Shown here one piece after another: positions 38,660-45,787 of a stretch of 64,000 nt of DNA. The translations under genes were made by a program, and so were the position numbers. Position 1 is the stretch's first letter. The number at the start of each line of letters is the position of its first letter. The notes beneath the pieces are model-generated. The model worked only from the letters and a program-made list of their open reading frames with translations, had not been told where the DNA came from and did no database searches. This stretch comes from Pseudomonas tritici (GTDB lineage: Bacteria; Pseudomonadota; Gammaproteobacteria; Pseudomonadales; Pseudomonadaceae). The DNA lies in the NCBI RefSeq assembly GCF_014268275.3, contig NZ_CP077084.1:3348001-3412000 (forward strand), in the 5' to 3' direction.

Positions 38660-39171
38660 AGCTCGTCAAACCGATTGTTTGATGGAGTGCGCTTTTCAGC
38701 GGGTTTTAAATGGTTTTACGGTGAAATTGAGGCGGTGTCCATATCTCAGGACATCTTCCGAGAGGTCGCCTGCCAGAGCGTTTCTATGTCTCAAGGTTCT
38801 CCGCTCGTGCCTTCATGCGGCGCAGCCTTCGCCCCTAAAACAACCGACTCCACCCGATATGGCAAAATCCCCACTCGCCGTGCCTCAACCTTAAATGTCA
38901 CCTGCTCATTCTCATCCTGATCCTCCCACGTATCCCTCACCGTGCGCCCCTCCATGTGTTCAGTCTCGGAAAGTCATGGTGACTGCTTTCGGCCGATTTT
39001 GTTGAAAAAATGGGGTGTGGCTTTAAACAGAACATCTGGCTAGTTGAATAGGCCGCTCCACATTGTGTGACCACCGATGCGGCACGGGGTATCTTCAAAG
39101 GCACTTTCTTGTGCCCTCGATCTGGATACGCAATATTGCCGGTAAATCCAGCCTGCATTTAAGGCCATACG
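38660..39171. other. Intergenic stretch with gene debris
   Basis: About 510 bp between the LRAT gene and the DUF4145 gene. The only supportable content is a 54-codon minus-strand frame (38791-38955) listed separately. Confidence 0.5.
38791..38955 (-). pseudogene. Unidentified protein tail (54 codons)
   Basis: The frame reads MEGRTVRDTWEDQDENEQV, then VEARRVGILPYRVESVVLGA and ends GTSGEP. It has coding-like composition but no ribosome site, and an in-frame stop lies just upstream of the segment. I take it as the 3' end of a lost gene. Family not recognised. Confidence 0.35.
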
Positions 39172-40695
39172 ATGAACGATATTGAGTTTGCGCACAGCGT
39201 CAGCCCTCAGTTGGGCAACTTGTACGAACAGGCAAAGAACCTGGGTGCTTCGACGCCGGGTTATGCCGTTACTTTCTTGCGAAGCTTCGCCGAGGCGTTC
39301 TGCGAAACTCTGGTTCCGAATATGGATCGGGATCTGAATCTGGATCGCAAGATCGCGTACCTGCGAGATAGACGTTTGGTAGACCACAGGGTGCTGAGCC
39401 CGTTACGCACCCTGCAAAAAAACGGAAATGTTGGCGCTCACCCCAAGGCGTTTAGCTATACCTCCCACGACGCAACTGAAATGCTTAACGAGGCGCTGCC
39501 CGCTGCCCTCGAATTGCTTGAGTATCTACATTCCCGAAGTTCAGTGCTCGGTGAGTCCCCTGAATACGCGGTCACGCCGCTCACACAGCATAACCTTCAA
39601 GCGTTGTGCTACAGCGCTGTTTTCGAGGAAGACGCTGAGGCACGCTATACGCTCGGAATCCATTTCAAAGAAAAAGCTGATGCTCTAAAAACCGCGGAGG
39701 TTGTGTTCAGAACTGATGACGGCTACGGTTTTGAATCCCGTAAATCTATTGATCAAGCCACTATGTGGTTCCAGCTCGCTGCTGACAGTTCGCATGTCGA
39801 GGCAATGTACGAGTACGGGATTTACCATGCGCATCTCCAGGGGGATGAGTTTAAAGAACAACGCCAAAAAGGTGAGCATTGGGTTTGGCGGGCAAGTGCT
39901 GGAGGTTATGCCAATGCAATAGCTTTTATTGGTGACTGCCATTTTTGGGGGTCGGCTCGATACGAGCAAGACCTCGAGTATGCAAGAGATTTGTATCAGC
40001 AGGCTGCCGCCCAGTCTCACCCAGGAGCACTTGCTCAGTTGGGGGAGATGCATGAGCGGGGGCTCGGAGGTCCGATAGATTTCAACGCTTCATTCGAATG
40101 CTCTCTACAGTCTGCTGAGGCTGGATTTCCGCAGGCACAATTTCACTTGTACACGCTGCATAAACAGGGTCATGCCTTCGCCAGTGACCGCCTGAAAGCT
40201 ATTGCCTGGCTAGTCGAAGCGGCAGAACAAAAGTACCCGGAAGCGATGCTTGAGCTCGGCAAACTGATTAGCCAGAAGCTCATTCCGGGCCGAAGCGAAA
40301 TTGATGCACAAGCGCTTTATGAACAATGCATCAACAGCGAAAAAACTCGAATAAAAGCCCGGTATGCACTGGCTCACAGCCTGGTAAAGCAACTAGACGA
40401 TCTGGACGCATTGCAATCAGCGTTGGCGCACATTACTAACTGCCAGGATGAGATCACTGCAACGTCACAACATAAGGATCTGCTTCCAGCGTGCCGAAGG
40501 CTTGCCGTATATATCTGGGACAAGATGCAGACAGCCATGGCTAACGCATTTCCTCAATTTGCTTTTCAAATAAACAACCCACCGGCCGCAGTCACAACCG
40601 AACCGTCCCCACGGGCCTACCTTGGCTCGCCGGTAGGCCGGAACGAACCATGTCCCTGCGGCTCTGAGAAAAAATACAAGCACTGCTGCCGTTGA
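39172..40695 (+). CDS. DUF4145 - Sel1 repeats - SEC-C protein
   Basis: 507 aa in three parts. Residues 1-125 resemble DUF4145 (TFLRSFAEAFCETLV, then the R-x-L-x-K-x-G-N-x-G-A-H motif at about 84-93), a domain also found at the N-terminus of restriction subunits. Residues 140-400 are tandem Sel1-like repeats (AMYEYGIYHAHLQ, GALAQLGEMHERGLGG, AMLELGKLIS). The end is a SEC-C zinc motif (GRNEPCPCGSEKKYKHCCR). No nuclease motif is visible. This combination suggests a scaffolding or sensing role, possibly in defence; function is unproven. Confidence 0.8.
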   Translation: MNDIEFAHSVSPQLGNLYEQAKNLGASTPGYAVTFLRSFAEAFCETLVPNMDRDLNLDRKIAYLRDRRLVDHRVLSPLRTLQKNGNVGAHPKAFSYTSHDATEMLNEALPAALELLEYLHSRSSVLGESPEYAVTPLTQHNLQALCYSAVFEEDAEARYTLGIHFKEKADALKTAEVVFRTDDGYGFESRKSIDQATMWFQLAADSSHVEAMYEYGIYHAHLQGDEFKEQRQKGEHWVWRASAGGYANAIAFIGDCHFWGSARYEQDLEYARDLYQQAAAQSHPGALAQLGEMHERGLGGPIDFNASFECSLQSAEAGFPQAQFHLYTLHKQGHAFASDRLKAIAWLVEAAEQKYPEAMLELGKLISQKLIPGRSEIDAQALYEQCINSEKTRIKARYALAHSLVKQLDDLDALQSALAHITNCQDEITATSQHKDLLPACRRLAVYIWDKMQTAMANAFPQFAFQINNPPAAVTTEPSPRAYLGSPVGRNEPCPCGSEKKYKHCCR

Positions 40696-40764
40696 CGGCA
40701 ACATGGGCTATTGAACGGTATCTCCCAATTTTCGTGAGCGCCATCAGCTCTGATTGAGATCGAT

Positions 40765-40872
40765 TAGGCTGCTGAAGGCCGTGCGCTTCTGGCCGAACGC
40801 CACCGCTCACGGCCTACGGCATTCGGCCAAAAGGAGCCAGTCGGATGCCTCCAGGAAATCAGGGGCGACTCA
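40765..40872. repeat. Short hairpin element with an IS3-type end (copy B)
   Basis: Read on the minus strand it begins TGAGTCGCCCCTGATTTCC, a near match to the terminal repeat of the IS at 28856. It continues into GACTGGCTCCTTTTGGCCG and then a hairpin of paired GGCC-rich arms. The same order is seen at 44643-44740 and, more diverged, at 41654-41735. The inner boundary is approximate. Confidence 0.7.
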
Positions 40873-40926
40873 GGCGGGCTTAAGGCATTTCAATCTAAAT
40901 TTTCTGACTTTGTTAAATGGTGAGTA

Positions 40927-41169
40927 ATGGATATTCTGAAAAAAGAGTGTATTGCCAGTGTAACGTTGTTTGATTTGCGCCTGTCTGAAGGGGAGCTAAT
41001 GGTTTATGCAGATTGCATGCGCATTATCAAAGAACGCCTTTGTGATTCGGAAATAGCTTCTCTAACAGCTTGTGAATCTAAAGAGGAGCTAACTCACTTC
41101 TTGGAAAATATGTTGGATGCGCTAAAATTAGTTGAAAGGCAAGAGTACGTTCCAGATAGGTTTAAGTAG
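40927..41169 (+). CDS. Hypothetical protein (80 aa)
   Basis: 80-aa protein with a mixed N-terminal strand (MDILKKECIASVTLFDLRLS) and a helical C-terminus. GGTGAG precedes the ATG. No family recognised. It lies between two hairpin elements and has lower GC than the catabolic genes. Confidence 0.5.
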   Translation: MDILKKECIASVTLFDLRLSEGELMVYADCMRIIKERLCDSEIASLTACESKEELTHFLENMLDALKLVERQEYVPDRFK

Positions 41170-41314
41170 TTTTTAAGTCTGTGTCCTTTTCAAGGTTGTC
41201 TCTTCAGCAGGGTACATTGTGTGTCTTTCTGTGGACAGGTGAAAGGCAGCCCTTGGCCGATTTCTGCCCACCATCACAGGCGAGAATCGGCCAGAAGCGG
41301 TAATATAGAATGCC

Positions 41315-41653
41315 GTGACCCATGATCAATTAAATGCAGCCGACGCCATGCCTCAGCCCACAAGCCATCTGTTCGCTTATGTAAGGACAGTCAGTGATTT
41401 CCGGCCTGACGTTACCGCTATCGTGCTTTTCGGCCTGGAGGTAAAAGACGATGACCCGGTGTATCTGCTAATACGTTTTGAGGACTACGGAAAACTCCAG
41501 ATTGAAGGCGACCACTTGATACTTGGATTGGATGAGGCCCTGGAAAGCGCTGAGTTCGAGTACGGTATTTTGCCAAATGATTGGCGAGTAATGAGCGAGG
41601 CGGAAATTCAGCGAATCGATTCGAACATCCGTTCTAGCGATTTACCCGCTTAG
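41315..41653 (+). CDS. Hypothetical protein (112 aa)
   Basis: 112-aa acidic protein (TVSDFRPDVTAIVLFGLEVKDDDPV, LILGLDEALESAEFEYG). Composition is coding-like. The start is uncertain: the ATG eleven codons further in (41348) is an alternative. No family recognised; could be an orphan immunity protein, which is a guess. Confidence 0.45.
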   Translation: MTHDQLNAADAMPQPTSHLFAYVRTVSDFRPDVTAIVLFGLEVKDDDPVYLLIRFEDYGKLQIEGDHLILGLDEALESAEFEYGILPNDWRVMSEAEIQRIDSNIRSSDLPA

Positions 41654-41735
41654 GGTCGATTGCCACCCCTTACGATGGAAAGCAATCGGCCAATAGGAGT
41701 GATCCGAGAACGCCTAGGAATAGGGGTGATTCAGT
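41654..41735. repeat. Short hairpin element with an IS3-type end (copy C, diverged)
   Basis: Minus-strand reading starts TGAATCACCCCTATTCCTAGGCG, then ATCACTCCTATTGGCCGATTGC and a complementary arm ending GGTGGCAATCGACC. It matches copies at 40765-40872 and 44643-44740 in order and spacing. It follows directly on a hypothetical gene's stop. Confidence 0.65.
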
Positions 41736-41833
41736 TTTATGAGGGCAGCAGTGTCAGAATATCTTTTAGACGCCAGCGGGGTCCTGCACTTAGAGGCGAG
41801 TGTTTCCCAGCCTGGTAATAAACACGGAGAAAA

Positions 41834-42220
41834 GTGAGAGTGAGGTCGAAATTTATAACTTGGCTTGCGGTGCTATGCCTTGCAGGTTGTGCCTCACAAG
41901 ACCCAGCGTTGGTAGGTCGATGGCAAGGTGAGCGCGGCGCTACTCTCGAATGCCATTACGTCGCGTGGACGACGACTATGACAGCTGACGGTAGATTTGG
42001 AGAAGTTTTTTACGAGGATGCTGCCAGGTCGAAACCTATAACTAAACGCGGAGGTTATTGGGTGACTAATAAAAGCTTTGTGCTGTTCGATGCGGTTGGC
42101 TCCAAAAAGTACAACACTTACCACTACCAATTCATTGATGCGGATACTGTGTATTACAAGTCGATCACCCCGGACACCGGGTGCAGGTTCGTCGTTTACA
42201 CGCTCCACCGAGTGCCTTGA
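41834..42220 (+). CDS. Lipoprotein
   Basis: 128 aa with a type II signal peptide: basic start, WLAVLCLAGC lipobox with Cys19 as the lipidated residue. The mature part is short and beta-rich (VGRWQGERGATLECHY, GRFGEVFYED), of the kind seen in small lipocalin-like proteins. Start is GTG at 41834 or 41840 after GGAG. Function unknown. Confidence 0.7.
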   Translation: MRVRSKFITWLAVLCLAGCASQDPALVGRWQGERGATLECHYVAWTTTMTADGRFGEVFYEDAARSKPITKRGGYWVTNKSFVLFDAVGSKKYNTYHYQFIDADTVYYKSITPDTGCRFVVYTLHRVP

Positions 42221-42224
42221 TATC

Positions 42225-42420
42225 TGCCCAATCCGCAATAGCGTCAGCTGTTTCCAGCGGTTTTTCTGCTGGCAGTGCGTGACTGGCATTGAGTATTACC
42301 TTGACGATGACGCGTTCGCCGAGCTCCTCCTTGACTTCCATTCTTGAACTCACCGGGCGGAATGGATCGGCTCCACCTTGCAGATTGAGAATCGGCGCAT
42401 TGCCAGCCGCCCACCACACT
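42225..42420 (-). pseudogene. Alpha/beta-hydrolase C-terminal relic
   Basis: The minus strand reads APILNLQGGADPFRPVSSR, EELGERVIVKVILNASHALP and ETADAIADW. These are the acid (Asp in GGADPF) and His (NASHAL) region of an alpha/beta-hydrolase. No start and no nucleophile elbow are left. It abuts the lipoprotein gene tail to tail. Confidence 0.6.
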
Positions 42421-42423
42421 CTT

Positions 42424-42639
42424 CGAAGAGATCTCCGAGGCTTGACTGCAGATCTCAAGTGGTCGGCAGTCGAGCTTGTCAGAATTGCTGATCGGTTGAG
42501 TCAGGCAGGTAACGATCCTTACGCCCAAGCGCTTCATCGCATGATCGTGATGTTTCAGCAAGAGGAGAGCAAGCTCAGTTCAATCGTGACCGAAATTGTG
42601 GCTGAGCGGATAGTTCAGATAGACGAAGCATCTGTTTGA
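42424..42639 (+). CDS. Possible gene fragment
   Basis: The 3' part of a longer plus-strand frame, reading LRRDLRGLTADLKWSAVELV, then helical to the end (IVTEIVAERIVQIDEASV). The 5' part overlaps the hydrolase relic and is unlikely to be real. Family not recognised, and its end overlaps the following minus-strand gene by 25 bp. Confidence 0.25.
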   Translation, partial: RRDLRGLTADLKWSAVELVRIADRLSQAGNDPYAQALHRMIVMFQQEESKLSSIVTEIVAERIVQIDEASV

Positions 42640-42866
42640 GATGCGGGATTGAGCCTGCCGGCGTTCTCGTCGTATCGAGCAGCTAGTTGTACGATCAGTC
42701 TGTTCACTTGGGCATTGAATTGCCCCAGCATGCATAGCACCTCATCGATATCACCATCGGATGCTCCTTGCGTCGTCTGGCCGGAGACGTGGGACTCAAT
42801 TGTTGAAGTCAGCTCGACTTGGTCTTGAACTACGTCTGCGAGGGCAGCGGTGAATACGTCCTTCAT
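42615..42866 (-). CDS. Hypothetical protein (83 aa)
   Basis: 83-aa mostly helical acidic protein (MKDVFTAALADVVQDQVELTS, MLGQFNAQVNRLIVQLAARYD). No domain recognised. It lies downstream of the solute-binding protein gene on the same strand... but in the order of transcription 62 bp after it, so cotranscription is possible. Confidence 0.4.
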   Translation of the reverse strand: MKDVFTAALADVVQDQVELTSTIESHVSGQTTQGASDGDIDEVLCMLGQFNAQVNRLIVQLAARYDENAGRLNPASQTDASSI

Positions 42867-42927
42867 CAGAAACCCTTTTTCAACCCGCAGAGTTTGAGAC
42901 TGGTTGGACGGTCAGCTGCCGATGCGT

Positions 42928-43710
42928 TCAACGTAAAGGATCTTGGAGCCATTTTTTGACGATAGCGTGATATGTGCCATCTTGCTTGATCCGATCCAAT
43001 TCTGCCCTGAACCGTTCTACGGTTGCGTCTGGCGTAGCTGGACTGAAGGCCATGTACAGTCCTTCTTCACTTGATAGCTCGGGTAACGGCAGTGAACGCA
43101 CCATCGTCATTTCAGGATCATCCCCATTCTTGCGCATGAGGTGAATGGCGTTGAGCTCATTGGAGATCCACAGCTCAACGTGATCGACCTTGAGCTTGCG
43201 GTAATTGTTCTCGTACATGCTGCTAGACTGTAACTCTTTGCCGACCTGGAACCCGTGGGCCATCATGTACTGCTCACCAACGTCCTGTTTCACAGTCGCG
43301 ATGTGATACTGACGTGCATCGTCGAGTGAATTCAGCCAAATAGGTCTTTCGGACAGGCTGAACAGAAACCACCTCGTCGGTGCGATGGCTCCGACCCATT
43401 TGAAGAGATGTTCCCGCTCTTGGGTTCTTGCCATCGAATAGATCAGGACGTTGTCGGAATGTTGCGCTAAATCATAGGCGCGAGCCCAAGGCAGAATCTC
43501 AATCTTGGAGTTGAGCCCGAGACCGGCCATAACTGCTTGCACGATTTCCGTACTCAGGCCTGTGACCACTCCGTTTTCTGCCGTGTTGTATGGCGGCAAT
43601 TCCTCAGTGACAACCCGAATCGGCGCTGTAGCCGGATCTGAGGCGACGGAGATGCCTGAGGCAGCGAGTAAGAGGAAAGCGCACAACTGCCTTAAAAGCG
43701 GGGAGAACAT
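42928..43710 (-). CDS. Periplasmic solute-binding protein (family 3, orphan)
   Basis: 260 aa from the ATG at 43710, preceded by CAGGTG. This start gives a proper signal peptide (LCAFLLLAASGISVASD), whereas the longer frame would bury it. The mature part is a family 3 amino-acid-type binding domain (LPPYNTAENGVVTGLSTEIV, AVMAGLGL, LPWARAYDLA). No ABC transporter genes adjoin it, so it may serve as a receptor partner or be an orphan. Confidence 0.8.
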   Translation of the reverse strand: MFSPLLRQLCAFLLLAASGISVASDPATAPIRVVTEELPPYNTAENGVVTGLSTEIVQAVMAGLGLNSKIEILPWARAYDLAQHSDNVLIYSMARTQEREHLFKWVGAIAPTRWFLFSLSERPIWLNSLDDARQYHIATVKQDVGEQYMMAHGFQVGKELQSSSMYENNYRKLKVDHVELWISNELNAIHLMRKNGDDPEMTMVRSLPLPELSSEEGLYMAFSPATPDATVERFRAELDRIKQDGTYHAIVKKWLQDPLR

Positions 43711-44304
43711 TTTGCACCTGTGTACGCGCCGAATCCTGTGGGTAAGTCGGACTTCATGAACCTTAGGTATATTGTCTGTCTTATATGCATTAAGGCTCGT
43801 TCTCACCTTAGGAGTTCATCCACATGAAACCTGAGTGTTGGCTTGCACGTACCTTTGAGGGCTGTCGCTGTATGTACGTAAGGGGAGTAACAAAAACGTA
43901 GATGCTTGTTTTCATGTGTGCTGCTACCCCATCGCGAGAGAGCGTTGTTACGAGCCCCCCATCCCTTGTTGAAAATATCACAAGTCGCGCGGGTTGAGCA
44001 CCTACGCGCAAGATTATGCACCGTTACTCGCGGGATGAGCTAGAGGAGTGAGCTAAGTGGGCACGCCAATAACCGCACTCACCAGCGCTGCCGCCATGTT
44101 GTCTTTGTTGACTATGGCGTCGGGATGGTCTCGCTGAATGATACTGATACGCTGGCTACAACTGCATCCTGTGGTTCCTGAACCAAGCACTTACCACCAG
44201 CTGCTGCCACTGTGTTGGTGTCCCTGGACGACGCCGCAGTCTCCGCCTGAAAGAACAACGCAAATAACGCGTGGCCCAAATACCTCCGCCGCCGTAGTGG
44301 TCGC
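43711..44304. other. Intergenic debris
   Basis: About 590 bp, without a gene I can support. Many short frames on both strands and no homologies recognised before the group II intron relic at 44305. Confidence 0.45.
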
Positions 44305-44385
44305 GGTAGGGACGGCAGTTACCTGCCGCCCCCCGCTCAGATCCGTACGTGCGGAACTACCGCATACGGCTCCTGCCTTGGGTAC
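44305..44385 (-). mobile_element. Group II intron 3'-end relic, copy 2
   Basis: Same 81-bp unit as 37793-37873, in the same orientation. Domain V lies at 44340-44372, and a domain VI-like hairpin (GGCAGTTACCTGCC) is intact here, whereas copy 1 has changes in it. No upstream intron part is present. Confidence 0.8.
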
Positions 44386-44426
44386 GTGACGCGAAGCGAT
44401 CCTCAGGGTAAGGATGTGCATTCTTA

Positions 44427-44540
44427 GCGATCCCGCGCTCAACACTGGCCCAATGGGTCGGACAGACCGGTGTACAGCTTCAGGCACTGGTTGATGCTTT
44501 GCGAGAAGCGGTTCTAGCGCAACGAGTTCATCACACGGAT
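44427..44540 (+). pseudogene. IS66-type transposase relic
   Basis: The frame reads IPRSTLAQWVGQTGVQLQAL then VDALREAVLAQRVHHTD. This matches the segment before the first catalytic Asp of IS66 TnpC (…STLAxWVGxxGVxLQPL…VLHADETPV). The match ends at HTD; the rest of the transposase is missing. Confidence 0.65.
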
Positions 44541-44558
44541 AGAAAAAAGGAAGATGCC

Positions 44559-44645
44559 ATGGACACAGTAATCCGGCTTGCCAAACTTGCCGATATCGAT
44601 GCGAGTTTAAGATTCGACCCAGTGTTCGGGAAAATCACTTATTGA
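44559..44645 (+). pseudogene. N-terminal fragment of a GNAT-like gene
   Basis: ATG with AAGGAAG six bases upstream opens MDTVIRLAKLADIDASLRFD, the usual first strand and helix of GNAT acetyltransferases. After 28 codons it meets a TGA that is the first three bases of the hairpin element beginning at 44643. The rest of the gene is lost. Confidence 0.45.
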
Positions 44646-44740
44646 ATCGCCCCTGATTTTCTAGACGCCTTTGACTGGCTCCTTTTGGCCGGTCGCTGCC
44701 CGCCACAAACGGCAGAAATCGGCCACAAGCGATTTATCAC
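44643..44740. repeat. Short hairpin element with an IS3-type end (copy A)
   Basis: Begins TGAATCGCCCCTGATTTTC, then TAGACGCC, GACTGGCTCCTTTTGGCCGG and a hairpin (TCGCTGCC...GGCAGAAATCGGCC). The first 26 bases match the IS terminal repeat closely. Best-preserved of the three copies. The right boundary is approximate. Confidence 0.75.
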
Positions 44741-45016
44741 GCCCCAACAAAAACTGGAGCGATTCACTGCACCGAATACTGCTCTTGGAAATAGAGAAGT
44801 TCGAGCGCTGATAAAACTGTGAGCAGCAGGTCGTCCTCGCCTGTGATCTGCAAGGAAATCTGCGCAGTCGGGAGCAGGTGCAGCCGGCCAGGGACATTGC
44901 CACCGAAACCTGCCTGGAGCACCGGCCGACGTCGTATAGGCTGAGTGTGGCCGACATTTACAGGCGTCGCGTCATGCTCGGCCACAGTCTTCTGCGCCGC
45001 CGTAAGTCGATGTTTT

Positions 45017-45670
45017 TTAGACGTTCAAATCGGCACCGCTAAAACCGTTGCGTTGATAAAAGCGCTCCAGCTCACGGGCTTCCGGCTCCCTGCCGGTGAA
45101 AATTTTCAGGTACTCGGGCATGTAGCGCATGCGCTGGGCGAAAGGCTCCTGGGTTTTCATGCTGATGTAGCCGATCTGTGTGAGGTAGATCGAACGGGCA
45201 CGGGTAATCGCAGCATCGTGTTCAAAGCCGAAACGGGCGAACATCTGCCGCAATGCCTCGACGCGCTGCACGTCAGCCTGGCCGATTTCCTGCGCCACTT
45301 CCGGTGATTGCAACGCCCAACTGCGCATGGCGAACTCAAATTGCGAGTCGAACAATTCGCTGTTCATCCAGCAGTCAAAGACATTGAGAATCGCCTCGGT
45401 GATGGACTCGGCATAGGCCTGGGATTGGGTCACCAGGTTGAAGGTGTTCTTGTTTTTCCATTGTTCGATCAAGGCTACGAGCAAGGCATCGCGGTCTTCG
45501 AAAAACCAGTAGAAGCTGGTGCGCGACAAATTCAGTTTTTTTGCCAGCGGCATAACTCGCACGGAATCGACGCCTGACTCAGTCAGACTTTCGTAGGCCG
45601 CATTAAGCCAGCCTTCCAGTGAACCTCGGCTTGCCGGTTCCGCCTTTGAGGTCGTTGCTTTCATGGGCAT
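45017..45670 (-). CDS. TetR-family transcriptional regulator
   Basis: 217 aa with an N-terminal helix-turn-helix (SLTESGVDSVRVMPLAKKLNLSRTSFYWFF shortened to its core VRVMPLAKKLNLSRTSFYWF) and an effector-binding C-terminal domain. GAAGG precedes the ATG. It is divergent from the catabolic operon beginning at 45788, and the 117-bp gap must hold both promoters. Likely represses that operon until its substrate is present; this is inference. Confidence 0.88.
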   Translation of the reverse strand: MPMKATTSKAEPASRGSLEGWLNAAYESLTESGVDSVRVMPLAKKLNLSRTSFYWFFEDRDALLVALIEQWKNKNTFNLVTQSQAYAESITEAILNVFDCWMNSELFDSQFEFAMRSWALQSPEVAQEIGQADVQRVEALRQMFARFGFEHDAAITRARSIYLTQIGYISMKTQEPFAQRMRYMPEYLKIFTGREPEARELERFYQRNGFSGADLNV

Positions 45671-45787
45671 TTCTTACCTTCTCAATTTGCTTTTCCAGGC
45701 TGACTGTACACTAGCGTTAATATCGTTGACACCTATGTACATTGGGCATATTGTCGGGTTGCCTGATGACCTGTTTGCGAGACCGAT

